Assembly: GCA_937975915.1 (NCBI GenBank)
Contig: CALJTY010000010.1
Coordinates: 1-42,207 of the forward strand
Source of the DNA: an uncultured Acidimicrobiaceae bacterium
Lineage (GTDB): Bacteria; Actinomycetota; Acidimicrobiia; Acidimicrobiales; RAAP-2
Direction: 5' to 3'
Length of the DNA: 42,207 nt
In this document: in pieces, positions 23,930 to 32,715 of the stretch
Numbering within the stretch: the first letter of the stretch is position 1
Layout: every line of letters starts with the position of its first letter
Position numbers and translations under genes: made by a program
The notes under the pieces: model-generated
The model's database searches: none
What the model was told of the DNA's origin: nothing
What the model saw: only the letters and a program-made list of their open reading frames with translations

Positions 23930-25411
23930 ATGGCAGAAGATCGCACCATCCCAGAACCCGATGTTTCTGAGGAAAATCCAATTTCAGAGCACTGGGTTTG
24001 GCGTGGAAAACACCGTGCGCCTTCCCCCCGTGCTCTCGTAGACCGGTTCATAGAGAACTGGGGCGAGCAGCACCCGAGTTCTGAAGTTCATCCCAGCACA
24101 ACATTCACGAAAAAACGCCGTGAAACACTTGCTGCAAAATTTCCCTCCAAGACTCTCGTAATTCCAACTGGGAATTTAAAGGTTCGTGCAAACGATACCG
24201 ATTACAGATTCCGACCTTCTTCAGACTTCTTTTATCTGACAAGTTGCCACGAGCCTGATTGCGTGCTCGTGATTAGTCCAGATAAAGGTGCAACTCTCTA
24301 CATAAGTCCACGTAGAGATAATTCAACTCATGACTTCTTTTCCGACTCACGCTACGGAGAACTTTGGGTCGGACCGCGCCACGGTGTCATCGAAGCGGCA
24401 CTCCACTACGAGATTCAAACCGCACCACTTGATTCTCTTGAAAGTGACCTAAAGGGCTTAACGGCCTCAGACGTTCTCACTGTGCGCGGGTTTGACCAAT
24501 CTGTTGACGGTCTGCTCAAGGAGAATAAGAGTGATGTGGAGCTTCACCAAACACTCCACGAGATGCGTCTCACTAAAGACTCGTTTGAAATCGAACAACT
24601 TCAAGTTGCAATTGACTTTACGGTCAAAGGCTTTGAAGACGTTGTGCGAGCTCTCCCCGAAGCTGAAGGACGCGGTGAAAGAGTTATCGAAGGGATCTTC
24701 AATCTTCGTGCCCGCACCGAAGGTAATGATGTGGGCTACGACACCATCGCCGCGAGTGGCTCTAATGCAACAATTCTCCACTGGACAAGGAATAATGGCA
24801 AAGTAAACAAGGGCGAAATGCTTCTGCTTGACGCAGGAGTTGAATGCTCAAACCTCTATACCGCTGACGTAACGAGAACAATGCCGATCAACGGTAAATT
24901 CTCGCCAGCCCAGCGAAGAATCTACGACGTTGTTTACGCTGCGCAAGAAGCAGGCATTGCGGCAGTTAAGCCTGGCGCCGAATATCGCGCACCTCATGAT
25001 GCAGCCATGCGTGTACTCGCCGAAGGCTTGTTTGATCTTGGAATCTTGAAAGAAGAACCAGAGCACGCTCTACAAAAGCATCTTCAGCTTCATGCCAGAT
25101 GGACGCTTCATAGCGTTAGTCACCACCTAGGCCTCGATGTTCATGACTGTGCGCAGGCCCGTAATGAGCAGTTCATCGGACCGTTATTTGAGGGTTACGT
25201 CATAACCGTTGAGCCAGGGCTTTATTTTCAGAAGAACGATTTACTTGTTCCTGAGGAATATCGAGGAATCGGCGTTCGAATTGAAGATGACATTCTTGTC
25301 ACTTCTACTGGATCGAAGAACCTTTCATCAGGCCTACCCCGTCAAGCTGACGAGGTAGAAGCCTGGATGCAAGAAGTCTGGCGTCGAGGAACAACAAACC
25401 TTCAGTTGTAA
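23930..25411 (+). CDS. Xaa-Pro aminopeptidase (M24B)
   Basis: This 493-residue metallopeptidase removes an N-terminal residue preceding proline. Residues about 55-200 form an AMP_N domain (FRPSSDFFYLT, ISPRRDNSTHDFF) and about 225-470 the pita-bread catalytic domain. The five dinuclear metal ligands are visible: Asp in LLDAGVE (about 301), Asp in YTADVTRT (about 312), His in SHHLGLDVHD (about 398), Glu in TVEPGLYF (about 428) and Glu in RIEDDILV (about 452). The N-terminal extension is typical of actinobacterial forms. The stop lies 3 bp from that of the convergent P450 gene. Confidence 0.93.
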   Translation: MAEDRTIPEPDVSEENPISEHWVWRGKHRAPSPRALVDRFIENWGEQHPSSEVHPSTTFTKKRRETLAAKFPSKTLVIPTGNLKVRANDTDYRFRPSSDFFYLTSCHEPDCVLVISPDKGATLYISPRRDNSTHDFFSDSRYGELWVGPRHGVIEAALHYEIQTAPLDSLESDLKGLTASDVLTVRGFDQSVDGLLKENKSDVELHQTLHEMRLTKDSFEIEQLQVAIDFTVKGFEDVVRALPEAEGRGERVIEGIFNLRARTEGNDVGYDTIAASGSNATILHWTRNNGKVNKGEMLLLDAGVECSNLYTADVTRTMPINGKFSPAQRRIYDVVYAAQEAGIAAVKPGAEYRAPHDAAMRVLAEGLFDLGILKEEPEHALQKHLQLHARWTLHSVSHHLGLDVHDCAQARNEQFIGPLFEGYVITVEPGLYFQKNDLLVPEEYRGIGVRIEDDILVTSTGSKNLSSGLPRQADEVEAWMQEVWRRGTTNLQL

Positions 25412-25414
25412 GAA

Positions 25415-26626
25415 CTACTTCAGAACGCGAATTGGCAAGTTACGTGGACCACGGATTTGTCCTGGTGCCCAAGTAACGCCTGCTGGATCTGCAAGTTCAA
25501 ACTTCGGGTAACGCTTAATGAATTCTTCAATAGCGATTCGAAGTTCTAGACGTGCGAGGTTTGATCCAGCGCAGCGGTGAATTCCAAGTCCAAATGCCAC
25601 GTGACGGTTTTCCTCGCGGTCAATGATGAACTTGTCAGCATCCTTAAACGCTGCAGGGTCACGGTTTGCCGCTGGGAACCCGAGAAGAATCCAGTCGTCC
25701 TTCTTCATAGGACATCCCATGTAGTCCATGTCTTCTTTTACAAGACGGGCCATAGTCACAGGTGCGTAAAAGCGAAGGAACTCTTCGATGGCAACTGGCA
25801 TAAGTTCTGGCTCGTTAACCAGGCGAGCAAGGTCGTCTGGGTTCTGTGCGAGGTGCCAAAGCGTTGCACCGATAGAAGACCATGTTGTGTCAATACCGGC
25901 AACCAGAATCAAGACGATTGTTCCACGAACGTGTTCGATTGAAAGTTTCTGCCCTTCCATTTCAACATTCAACAAGTATGAAGTGAGGTCGTCGCGTGGA
26001 TTATCAATGTGATCTTGAATCTGCTTAGTGAAGTACGCGTCAACTGGTGCGAAGCGCTCAATACGCTCTGCCTCATCTTCGAGGTCTACACCATTGATGA
26101 TGATGTGAATAATCTCGCGGAAGAACTCTTCGTCCTCTGGCGGGAACCCGAGCATCTTCGCAATAACAGCAGGTGGAATGAACTGCGCGTACTCGTCACC
26201 AGCGTTAACAATTTCGTGGTCGCCCAAGTTGTCAAGCAAGCGGTTGCAGAGCTCACGAATAGCAGGCTCCAAAGCGTTCACTGGTCCCGGTGCAAATGCA
26301 GGAAGAATCAAGCGACGTGCAATTGAGTGGAATGGTGGGTCCGACGTAATTGGAGGCGCAACACCAATTGGTGCAGGTAGTGCATCTTCGCCTGGGCGAC
26401 CGTAATTAACAATCACGGTGCGACTTGTGAAGTTGTCGGTGTCCTTAGCGACCTTTGACACACCTTCGTGTGTAGCTGGGAACCAACCGCCACCGTAACG
26501 CTCAGTGTGCGCAACCGGGCAGCGTCCACGAAGGTCTTCCCAGATTGGGAATGGATCGTTTACCCATTGTGGGTCCGTGTGGTCCCAGTCAGTGGCGAAG
26601 TCTTCTACAAGTTTCTTGTCAGTCAT
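25415..26626 (-). CDS. Cytochrome P450 (second tandem copy)
   Basis: This 403-residue soluble bacterial P450 has the I-helix AGIDTTW, the K-helix ExxR in EEFLRFY, and the heme-binding FGLGIHRCAGS with ligand Cys 352. It is about 80-85% identical by eye to the P450 directly upstream; the main difference is a stretch around residues 170-195 (F/G-helix region, which shapes the substrate pocket) plus scattered changes near 65-105. Its ATG comes one base after the upstream stop. The substrate is unknown; the family suggests a steroid, terpenoid or fatty acid hydroxylase fed by the adjacent ferredoxin. Confidence 0.93.
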   Translation of the reverse strand: MTDKKLVEDFATDWDHTDPQWVNDPFPIWEDLRGRCPVAHTERYGGGWFPATHEGVSKVAKDTDNFTSRTVIVNYGRPGEDALPAPIGVAPPITSDPPFHSIARRLILPAFAPGPVNALEPAIRELCNRLLDNLGDHEIVNAGDEYAQFIPPAVIAKMLGFPPEDEEFFREIIHIIINGVDLEDEAERIERFAPVDAYFTKQIQDHIDNPRDDLTSYLLNVEMEGQKLSIEHVRGTIVLILVAGIDTTWSSIGATLWHLAQNPDDLARLVNEPELMPVAIEEFLRFYAPVTMARLVKEDMDYMGCPMKKDDWILLGFPAANRDPAAFKDADKFIIDREENRHVAFGLGIHRCAGSNLARLELRIAIEEFIKRYPKFELADPAGVTWAPGQIRGPRNLPIRVLK

Positions 26627-26627
26627 T

Positions 26628-27839
26628 TTATTTCAATACCTTTACTGGGAGATTTCTGGGTCCGCGTACTTGGCCTGCTGCCCAAGTTACGCCTTCTGGA
26701 TTAGCAAGTTCAAATTTCGGGTAACGCTTAATAAATTCTTCAATAGCAATTCGAAGCTCTAGACGGGCCAGGTTGGACCCAGCACAGCGGTGGATACCAA
26801 GTCCGAAGGCCACGTGACGGTTCTCCTCGCGGTCAATGATGAACTTGTCAGCATCCTTAAACGCGGCAGGGTCACGGTTAGCCGCTGGGAATCCAAGAAG
26901 AACCCAGTCGTCTTTCTTCATCGGGCACCCATTGAAGTCGAAGTCTTCCTTCACCATTCGACCCATTGTGACTGGAGCGTAGAAACGGAGGAACTCCTCA
27001 ATAGCAACTGGCATGAGTTCTGGCTCGTTAACAAGGCGAGCAAGGTCGTCTGGGTTCTGCGCGAGGTGCCAAATAGATGCACCAATTGCTGACCAAGTGG
27101 TGTCGATTCCGGCAACAAGAATCAGAATCATCGTTCCACGTACGTGGTCGTGTTGAAGCTTTTGCCCACCTAATTCAACATTGAGCAAATACGTTGTTAG
27201 GTCATCACGCGGATTGTCGATGTGATCTTGAATTTGCTTGTTGAAGTATTCCTCGGTCTCAGCTTGTCGGCGCTCTCTCTCGGCATCATCTTGATTGTCG
27301 GCACCACTAATGATGTTGTGAATGATTTCACGGAAGAAGTCTTCATCCTCTGGTGGGAATCCGAGCATCTTTGCAATTACTGCAGGTGGGATGAACTGTG
27401 CGTACTCATCACCGGCATTGACAATTTCGTGATCACCCAAGTTGTCGAGCAAGCGATTGCAGAGTTCACGAATTGCTGGCTCGAGAGCATTGATTGGTCC
27501 TGGCGCGAAGGCCGGAAGAATCAGACGTCGAGCATCGACATGAAACGGTGGGTCCGAAGTAATTGGAGGAGCAAGTCCAATTGGTGCAGGTAGATCTTCA
27601 TCCGTAGGTCGGGTGTAACTGATGATTACTTGACGACTGGTGAAATGCTCAGTGTCTTTAGCAACGGCAGAAACACCTTCGTGAGTAGCTGGGAACCATG
27701 CACCACCAAATCGTTCAGTGTGCGCTACTGGGCAGCGGCCGCGCAGGTCTTCCCAAATTGGATACGGATCATTAACCCACTGTGGGTCAAGGTGATCGAA
27801 ATCAGTTGCGAAGTCTTTTACGAGCGGCTGGTCAGTCAT
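26628..27839 (-). CDS. Cytochrome P450 (first tandem copy)
   Basis: This 403-residue P450 has the same landmarks as its neighbour: AGIDTTW, EEFLRFY and FGLGIHRCAGS with Cys 352. The acidic/charged stretch around 172-195 (GADNQDDAERERRQAETEEY) differs strongly from the partner copy. The ATG lies 2 bp after the ferredoxin stop, with GAGGAG at the ferredoxin end as ribosome binding site. The order ferredoxin-P450-P450 makes a single transcript with one electron donor for two oxygenases probable. No ferredoxin reductase is in the window. Confidence 0.93.
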   Translation of the reverse strand: MTDQPLVKDFATDFDHLDPQWVNDPYPIWEDLRGRCPVAHTERFGGAWFPATHEGVSAVAKDTEHFTSRQVIISYTRPTDEDLPAPIGLAPPITSDPPFHVDARRLILPAFAPGPINALEPAIRELCNRLLDNLGDHEIVNAGDEYAQFIPPAVIAKMLGFPPEDEDFFREIIHNIISGADNQDDAERERRQAETEEYFNKQIQDHIDNPRDDLTTYLLNVELGGQKLQHDHVRGTMILILVAGIDTTWSAIGASIWHLAQNPDDLARLVNEPELMPVAIEEFLRFYAPVTMGRMVKEDFDFNGCPMKKDDWVLLGFPAANRDPAAFKDADKFIIDREENRHVAFGLGIHRCAGSNLARLELRIAIEEFIKRYPKFELANPEGVTWAAGQVRGPRNLPVKVLK

Positions 27840-27841
27840 GA

Positions 27842-28036
27842 CTACTCCTCAATAAAAATTGCGTGCTCAGGGCAGTTAGCCTGTGCAAGCTGCGCGAGCT
27901 TGAGTGAAGATTCGTCCAGCGAACCGTCACCAATCACGATGCCGTTACCCATGTCGTCAAATCCGAAAAGATCCGGTGCGATTGCGAAACAGCGTCCTTG
28001 GCCTTGGCAAAGTTCAGCGTCGATTGTTACTTTCAC
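27842..28036 (-). CDS. [3Fe-4S]-type ferredoxin for the P450 pair
   Basis: This 64-residue ferredoxin has Cys 10, Cys 16 and Cys 55 (ELCQGQGRC and NCPEH). Position 13, where a [4Fe-4S] ferredoxin has Cys, is Gly, which indicates a three-iron cluster as in many P450 redox partners. The start is a GTG with a strong AAGGAGG just upstream. It is the promoter-proximal gene of the P450 operon and should pass electrons from an unlinked reductase to both P450s. Confidence 0.93.
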   Translation of the reverse strand: MKVTIDAELCQGQGRCFAIAPDLFGFDDMGNGIVIGDGSLDESSLKLAQLAQANCPEHAIFIEE

Positions 28037-28061
28037 AACCCCTCCTTGTGTAGTTACTTGA

Positions 28062-28097
28062 AACTTACCACCCAGTAGATACCCCCAATTACTGGTG
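28062..28097 (-). promoter_or_regulatory. Probable promoter with overlapping palindromic operator for the ferredoxin-P450 operon
   Basis: A minus-strand -10-like TAAGTT (28067-28062) is preceded by a perfect inverted repeat CCAGTA-N12-TACTGG (28072-28095), extendable to 8 pairs with one bulged base. The palindrome occupies the spacer/-35 area, where a TetR-type repressor would act. No candidate regulator gene is adjacent. Confidence 0.4.
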
Positions 28098-28104
28098 AAT
28101 GGGG

Positions 28105-29286
28105 TTAATTATTTTCAATCTCTTCTCGGCTAATCCCTAGGAAGTAAAGGACTGCATCAAGGTAAGGAACCGAAAGGGCCGCGTCAGCATGTTCTTGGAC
28201 AACGGGCTTGGCGTTGAAGGCAATTCCGAGCCCAGCCACTGACAGCATGTCAATGTCATTGGCTCCGTCTCCAACGGCAACCGTCTGCTCGAGGGGCACG
28301 CCAACTTCTCTCGCGAACTGCTCAAGGGCCCGAGCTTTACCAGCGCGGTCCACAATTTCACCAAGAACATTTCCAGTGAGCTTCCCATCTTTAACTTCCA
28401 AATGGTTGGCCTTCAGATAGTCGACTTTGAGTTCTTTCAATAGCGGTTCGAGGATCTCTTCGAATCCACCAGACACAACAGCAGGGACGTAGCCGAGTCG
28501 TTGCAGGGTGCGAAGCAATGTCTTTGCACCAGGTGTTAGGCGAATCTTTGAACGTACAGTTGCGAGAACTGATTCATCAAGTCCTTCAAGAAGAGACACG
28601 CGGCGGCGTAGCGACTCGGAGAAATCAATCTCTCCCGCCATCGCCGATGCAGTTATCTTCGAAACTTCTTCAGCGCAGCCACATTCATCTGCAAGAAGGT
28701 CAATGACTTCATCTTGTAGCAAGGTCGAGTCTGCGTCCATAACCACGAGGTGCTTTGCGCGTCGGTGGAGACCTGCTTTTTGAACAGCAAGATCTAAGCC
28801 GATTGATTTAGCAACTTTCGTTACATTCTCTCTCAGCACACTGTGATCGAGTCCACGAACCACAAGCTCGTAACAGTCAACTGGGTAGCTCGCTAAGTGA
28901 ACAATGCGTTCACACGTTGCGCTGCTAGCAGCGATTGCATTAAAAATACCTGAGAGCTGTTCTGCACTAATTGTTGTAGCCAGCAAAGTAACGAGTAGTC
29001 GACCACCGGCATTTACTTCACAGGTATCGACCGGAAGAACAGTTGCAGTGATTCCACCGGCAACAATGTCGCGCTTTAGGATTGCTGCTTCAATCTCTGT
29101 TTCACTAATTGACCCATCGACTGTCACTTCGCAGCAAAGTACTAATGCACCTTTAATCGTGATTTGCGCAACGTCGGAGATTTTTCCACCATGAGCGCTA
29201 AGCGTCGATACCGCCTCAAAAAGTTCTGCACCAACACCAACGCGGTCTGGGCCACTAACAGTGACGAGATACGTTGCGGTAGCCAT
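28105..29286 (-). CDS. serB: Phosphoserine phosphatase with N-terminal ACT domains
   Basis: This 393-residue enzyme removes phosphate from phosphoserine, the last step of serine synthesis. Residues 1-85 and about 95-165 look like two ACT domains (VSGPDRVGVGAELF at the start), as in mycobacterial SerB2. The HAD domain has DADST (nucleophile Asp 184, acid Asp 186), VVSGGFEE, the Lys of RAGKARAL and GDGANDIDML. The start lies 9 nt after the MFS gene's TAG stop, with TAGGCT 6 nt upstream and no Shine-Dalgarno, suggesting a leaderless transcript. Confidence 0.94.
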   Translation of the reverse strand: MATATYLVTVSGPDRVGVGAELFEAVSTLSAHGGKISDVAQITIKGALVLCCEVTVDGSISETEIEAAILKRDIVAGGITATVLPVDTCEVNAGGRLLVTLLATTISAEQLSGIFNAIAASSATCERIVHLASYPVDCYELVVRGLDHSVLRENVTKVAKSIGLDLAVQKAGLHRRAKHLVVMDADSTLLQDEVIDLLADECGCAEEVSKITASAMAGEIDFSESLRRRVSLLEGLDESVLATVRSKIRLTPGAKTLLRTLQRLGYVPAVVSGGFEEILEPLLKELKVDYLKANHLEVKDGKLTGNVLGEIVDRAGKARALEQFAREVGVPLEQTVAVGDGANDIDMLSVAGLGIAFNAKPVVQEHADAALSVPYLDAVLYFLGISREEIENN

Positions 29287-29292
29287 GCAAAT

Positions 29293-29298
29293 AGCCTA
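29293..29298 (-). promoter_or_regulatory. -10 element of serB, built on the stop codon of the MFS gene
   Basis: TAGGCT on the minus strand begins with the TAG stop of the upstream MFS gene and lies 6 nt before the serB ATG. The arrangement is the same as at deoA/add. Confidence 0.45.
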
Positions 29299-30567
29299 GG
29301 GCTCGAGGTGGCCTTCATCAGAGCGGATTTGTTTCACAAGTGCAACATTTTCGTTCGTGCGCACGTCAAAACTCCACAATGCTGGTAGCGCCAGTGCAAC
29401 CGCACCAACGGCGCCAGCACATCCAAGCCCACCAAACGTGAGAGAGAAGCGAAGCGAAGTCCACGCGGTCATTGCCCCTGCTCTGAAGGATCCAGTCATT
29501 GGCCCAATTGCATACGACAGGAGCTCAATACCTCCCATTCGACCACGCATCTCTGGAGGAATTGACTGATTCCAGTGAGTTTGGCGAAACACTGCGCTCA
29601 TTGCATCTGCCCCGCCAGCGAAGGCCAGGGCAAGGAAAGTGAGCCAAAGCTGAGAGCTAAATCCAAACACCGCTATCCCTAGTCCCCAAAGAATCGCGCT
29701 CGCTACTAAGGCTCGTCCATAGAAGTGAACCCTTTTAGTCCAGCCCGACAGAAGTGTCGCCACGAGTGCTCCAAACGGAAGTGCTGCATACAAGAGTGAA
29801 AGTGCAAAGTGATTATCAAATTTTGCCGCAACGAATGGCAGCATCGCTACGGGATAGGCAAATGCCATCGCAAATAAGTCAACGCAGTACGTTCCTAGGA
29901 TGTCTGGGCGACTTCTTGTGTACTGAACACCTTCTTGAAAAAGTTTCGCATCACTCTTATCGGTACTCGCCAACTCTGGTAGCGAGTGAAGAGAAATAAA
30001 CACTGGCAACGAGATCAAGTACATCGCTGCATTTAAACCAAATGCCCACGGTGCTCCCACGGAAACCACCAAAAGACCACCGAGTGCAGGACCAACAATT
30101 GAAACGATCGTCATTTTTATGCTGCCAAGAACTGCCGAGGCACTCTGCTGTTCATGACGGACCAAAGACTGATTGAGTGCGGACCAGCTAGGGCTTTGAA
30201 TGGATACTGAAGAAATAATAAAAGCATCTAAGAAATAAATCACCCAGGCTTGAGGATGACTACTGAGTGCATTGAACATGAGCCCGAGTGCAGCGAACAT
30301 AAAAGTGGTTTCAGTCCAGATGATGATCTTTTTCCGATCAAAGCGGTCGGCCATTACTCCGCCATAAAGTCCAGCAACAATTAGCGGGAAGAGCTCCACG
30401 AGTCCAAGTGCTCCAACGGCGAGTGCGGAATTGGTAATTTCACGGAGCTGAAATGCAGTTGCGACAAATGTTGCTTGACCTCCAAGAGCACCAAACGCAC
30501 CGCCAAAGTAGAGGCGTCGATACATCTTGGACTCACGTAGTGGTGTGATGTCAACTAATACATTCAC
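29296..30567 (-). CDS. MFS transporter (EntS-like exporter family)
   Basis: This 423-residue membrane protein has about twelve hydrophobic segments and the MFS loop 2-3 motif GGVMADRFDRKK (G-x-x-x-D-R-x-x-R-K type). SPSWSALNQSLVRHEQQSASAVLGS resembles the enterobactin exporter/MFS_3 group. The GTG start (MNVLVDITPLRES) overlaps the acetyltransferase stop as GTGA, with GGAG upstream; an earlier TTG inside the acetyltransferase was rejected. The substrate is unknown. Coupling to a small-molecule acetyltransferase hints at export or resistance, but this is only inference. Confidence 0.87.
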   Translation of the reverse strand: MNVLVDITPLRESKMYRRLYFGGAFGALGGQATFVATAFQLREITNSALAVGALGLVELFPLIVAGLYGGVMADRFDRKKIIIWTETTFMFAALGLMFNALSSHPQAWVIYFLDAFIISSVSIQSPSWSALNQSLVRHEQQSASAVLGSIKMTIVSIVGPALGGLLVVSVGAPWAFGLNAAMYLISLPVFISLHSLPELASTDKSDAKLFQEGVQYTRSRPDILGTYCVDLFAMAFAYPVAMLPFVAAKFDNHFALSLLYAALPFGALVATLLSGWTKRVHFYGRALVASAILWGLGIAVFGFSSQLWLTFLALAFAGGADAMSAVFRQTHWNQSIPPEMRGRMGGIELLSYAIGPMTGSFRAGAMTAWTSLRFSLTFGGLGCAGAVGAVALALPALWSFDVRTNENVALVKQIRSDEGHLEP

Positions 30568-31205
30568 GCAGGAGCTCCAGCCTGCCAACCATTTGCTTCG
30601 CTGTAGTGACGAAGAATTTTTGCTGGCACACCACCAAGTACAACATGGTCGGGGAATTCACCTCGCACTACTGCCCCAGCGGCGACGACGGTATTCTTCC
30701 CAAGCGTCGTTCCTGGCAGGATGACTGCATTTGTACCAATCCAACTACCAGAACCGATCTTCACTGCGCCCTCAACTGGTGTTTGCCAACCAACTGGAGC
30801 ATTCGGATCTTCATAGCTGTGATTTTGATCTGTGATGTACACGTAGGGGCCAGTTTGGATTTCATCGCCAAGCTCAATTGACCAGTGTCCAATGATGTGC
30901 GATCCACGACCGATAATGCACTTCTTCCCGATTGTTACCGTCGGAGTCAGCAGCATTTCTTGTTCACCACTTATTCCTGCAGTGAGGCAAACATTTGGCC
31001 CAATCAGCGTTTCGTCGCCAATAGAGAGAAATCGCTCGTTGTAGACAACACCTTGGGGTGCCATGAGTGCTGCATTGTGTCCGAAGTAATGAAACTGCTT
31101 CGAATAAGGATCGCTCGGGCCAACAGTCGCAACTTCATTCAAGTACCGACGTGTTGAACGAACCCTCGCACCTAAAAACTGACGAAATTTAAAACGCAAA
31201 CTCAC
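30564..31205 (-). CDS. Hexapeptide-repeat acyl/acetyltransferase
   Basis: This 213-residue protein is of the left-handed beta-helix O-acetyltransferase class (maltose/galactoside acetyltransferase-like). Imperfect hexapeptide repeats run from IGDETLIGPNV through IGKKCIIGRGSHIIG to VKIGSGSWIGTNAVILPGTTLGKNTVVAAGAVV, ending in GGVPAKILRHYSE. The likely catalytic His is in DQNHSYEDP. The frame stays open further upstream into the divergent monooxygenase start. I chose the GTG at 31205 (MSLRFKFRQFLG) because TAGCGT lies 7 nt upstream. The acceptor cannot be told from sequence. Confidence 0.85.
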   Translation of the reverse strand: MSLRFKFRQFLGARVRSTRRYLNEVATVGPSDPYSKQFHYFGHNAALMAPQGVVYNERFLSIGDETLIGPNVCLTAGISGEQEMLLTPTVTIGKKCIIGRGSHIIGHWSIELGDEIQTGPYVYITDQNHSYEDPNAPVGWQTPVEGAVKIGSGSWIGTNAVILPGTTLGKNTVVAAGAVVRGEFPDHVVLGGVPAKILRHYSEANGWQAGAPA

Positions 31206-31212
31206 TTTGCTA

Positions 31213-31218
31213 ACGCTA
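31213..31218 (-). promoter_or_regulatory. -10 element of the acetyltransferase gene (leaderless)
   Basis: TAGCGT lies 7 nt before the GTG at 31205, identical in hexamer and spacing to the deoC promoter. There is no Shine-Dalgarno. Confidence 0.4.
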
Positions 31219-31252
31219 GTAGGGGCGAGGTGACTCGACCTCAGGGGTTGTG

Positions 31253-31258
31253 TATCGT
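31253..31258 (+). promoter_or_regulatory. -10 element of the flavin monooxygenase gene (leaderless)
   Basis: TATCGT lies exactly 6 nt before the ATG at 31265. There is no Shine-Dalgarno. Confidence 0.5.
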
Positions 31259-31264
31259 CATGAC

Positions 31265-32713
31265 ATGACATTAAATGTTGCCATTATTGGTTCAGGTTTC
31301 GGTGGCCTCGCTGCCTCAGTAAAGCTGCGAAATGCCGGGGTTGACAATTTCGTGATGTTCGAGCGAGCAGACGAGCTTGGCGGTACTTGGCGAGACAATA
31401 CCTATCCGGGGTGTCGATGCGACGTGGCGAGCAATCTCTACTCTCTTTCGTTTGCACGAAATCCAAACTGGTCGAATTCATTTAGCTATCAACCTGAAAT
31501 TCAGCAATACCTCCTTGACGTCGCAAAGAAGTTCAAACTTCGTGACCTCATTAAGTTCAATCATGAAGTTCTCGACATTACGTATGACCAGTCAAAAAAA
31601 CTTTGGAAACTAAAAACTAACCAGGGTGACTTTGAAGCGAAGAATGTTGTACTCGCCGCTGGTGGTCTCGCAGAAGCCAGACTTCCAAACATTGATGGAA
31701 TCGAATCGTTCGCTGGCCAAACAATGCACACTGCACGTTGGGACAGTTCGATTGACCTTAAGGGCAAGCGAATCGCTGTCATCGGGACAGGTGCCAGTGC
31801 AATTCAGATGATTCCTGAAATAGTTCCTATTGCGTCTCACGTTGATGTGTACCAGCGAACTGCATCGTGGATACTTCCTCACATGAAGGGCCACCCCGTA
31901 GAGAAGTGGACCACTCTTGTCTACCGATTCGTTCCGGGAGCGCAGTGGTTGGTTCGCTGGGCTGGATACTGGCGCCGCGAGCTGCTCGGTCTTGCATTTA
32001 CAAAAAAGATTGAACGCCTACAGGTCGGAATGGATGGAGCCAAACAATTTCGCGATCTCATGATTAGCGACCCAGTTCTTAACGCGAAGCTAACTCCTGA
32101 TTACACAATGGGCTGCAAGCGAATTCTGATCTCGAACTTCTTCTATCCCGCAATGGCTCAACCAAACGTTGACCTCATTACTGAAGGGATTGACCGTATC
32201 GAGGCAAATGGCGTCAGGACCAAAGATGGTGTTCTGCACGAAGCAGACGTTCTCATTTGCGCAACTGGCTTCTATGTAACAGACAGCCCCGTAGGCAAAC
32301 TCGTCCACGGTCTTGATGGCGCGATTCTTGCTGACTCATACCTAGGTGACATGGCTAATTATCTTGGAAGTTCATTTTCTAAATTCCCAAATCTCTTCAT
32401 GCTCGGTGGACCCAATACGTCACTTGGACATAACTCGATTGTCTTCATGCATGAAAGCCAGCTCAATTACATTGTCCCAGCGATCAAGTACTCATTGAAG
32501 AAGAGGGCCGTTGTTAGCCCTAAAGAATCCAAAGCAATTGAGTGGACAAATGCAATTCGAGCCAAGACTCCAAGCACAGTTTGGGGAACAGGCTGCAAGA
32601 GTTGGTATCTGAACGCCAGCGGTGAGAACACAACTGTATGGCCAGATCAAACGTACAAATTCCGTAAGTTGACTCGTGGCTTTAAAAAGCAGGATCACGA
32701 CATCACCGTATAA
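31265..32713 (+). CDS. Baeyer-Villiger-type flavin monooxygenase
   Basis: This 482-residue class B flavoprotein monooxygenase has an N-terminal FAD site GSGFGGLAAS at residue 8, the ELGGTWRDNTYPGCRCDV block, the Baeyer-Villiger fingerprint FAGQTMHTARWD near residue 145, and the NADPH site VIGTGASAIQ near residue 165. These enzymes insert oxygen next to a ketone using NADPH and O2; the substrate here is unknown. I use the ATG giving MTLNVAIIGSG, 6 nt after TATCGT, rather than a GTG five codons upstream. It diverges from the acetyltransferase-MFS pair and ends at a bidirectional terminator shared with recA. Confidence 0.9.
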   Translation: MTLNVAIIGSGFGGLAASVKLRNAGVDNFVMFERADELGGTWRDNTYPGCRCDVASNLYSLSFARNPNWSNSFSYQPEIQQYLLDVAKKFKLRDLIKFNHEVLDITYDQSKKLWKLKTNQGDFEAKNVVLAAGGLAEARLPNIDGIESFAGQTMHTARWDSSIDLKGKRIAVIGTGASAIQMIPEIVPIASHVDVYQRTASWILPHMKGHPVEKWTTLVYRFVPGAQWLVRWAGYWRRELLGLAFTKKIERLQVGMDGAKQFRDLMISDPVLNAKLTPDYTMGCKRILISNFFYPAMAQPNVDLITEGIDRIEANGVRTKDGVLHEADVLICATGFYVTDSPVGKLVHGLDGAILADSYLGDMANYLGSSFSKFPNLFMLGGPNTSLGHNSIVFMHESQLNYIVPAIKYSLKKRAVVSPKESKAIEWTNAIRAKTPSTVWGTGCKSWYLNASGENTTVWPDQTYKFRKLTRGFKKQDHDITV

Positions 32714-32715
32714 AT

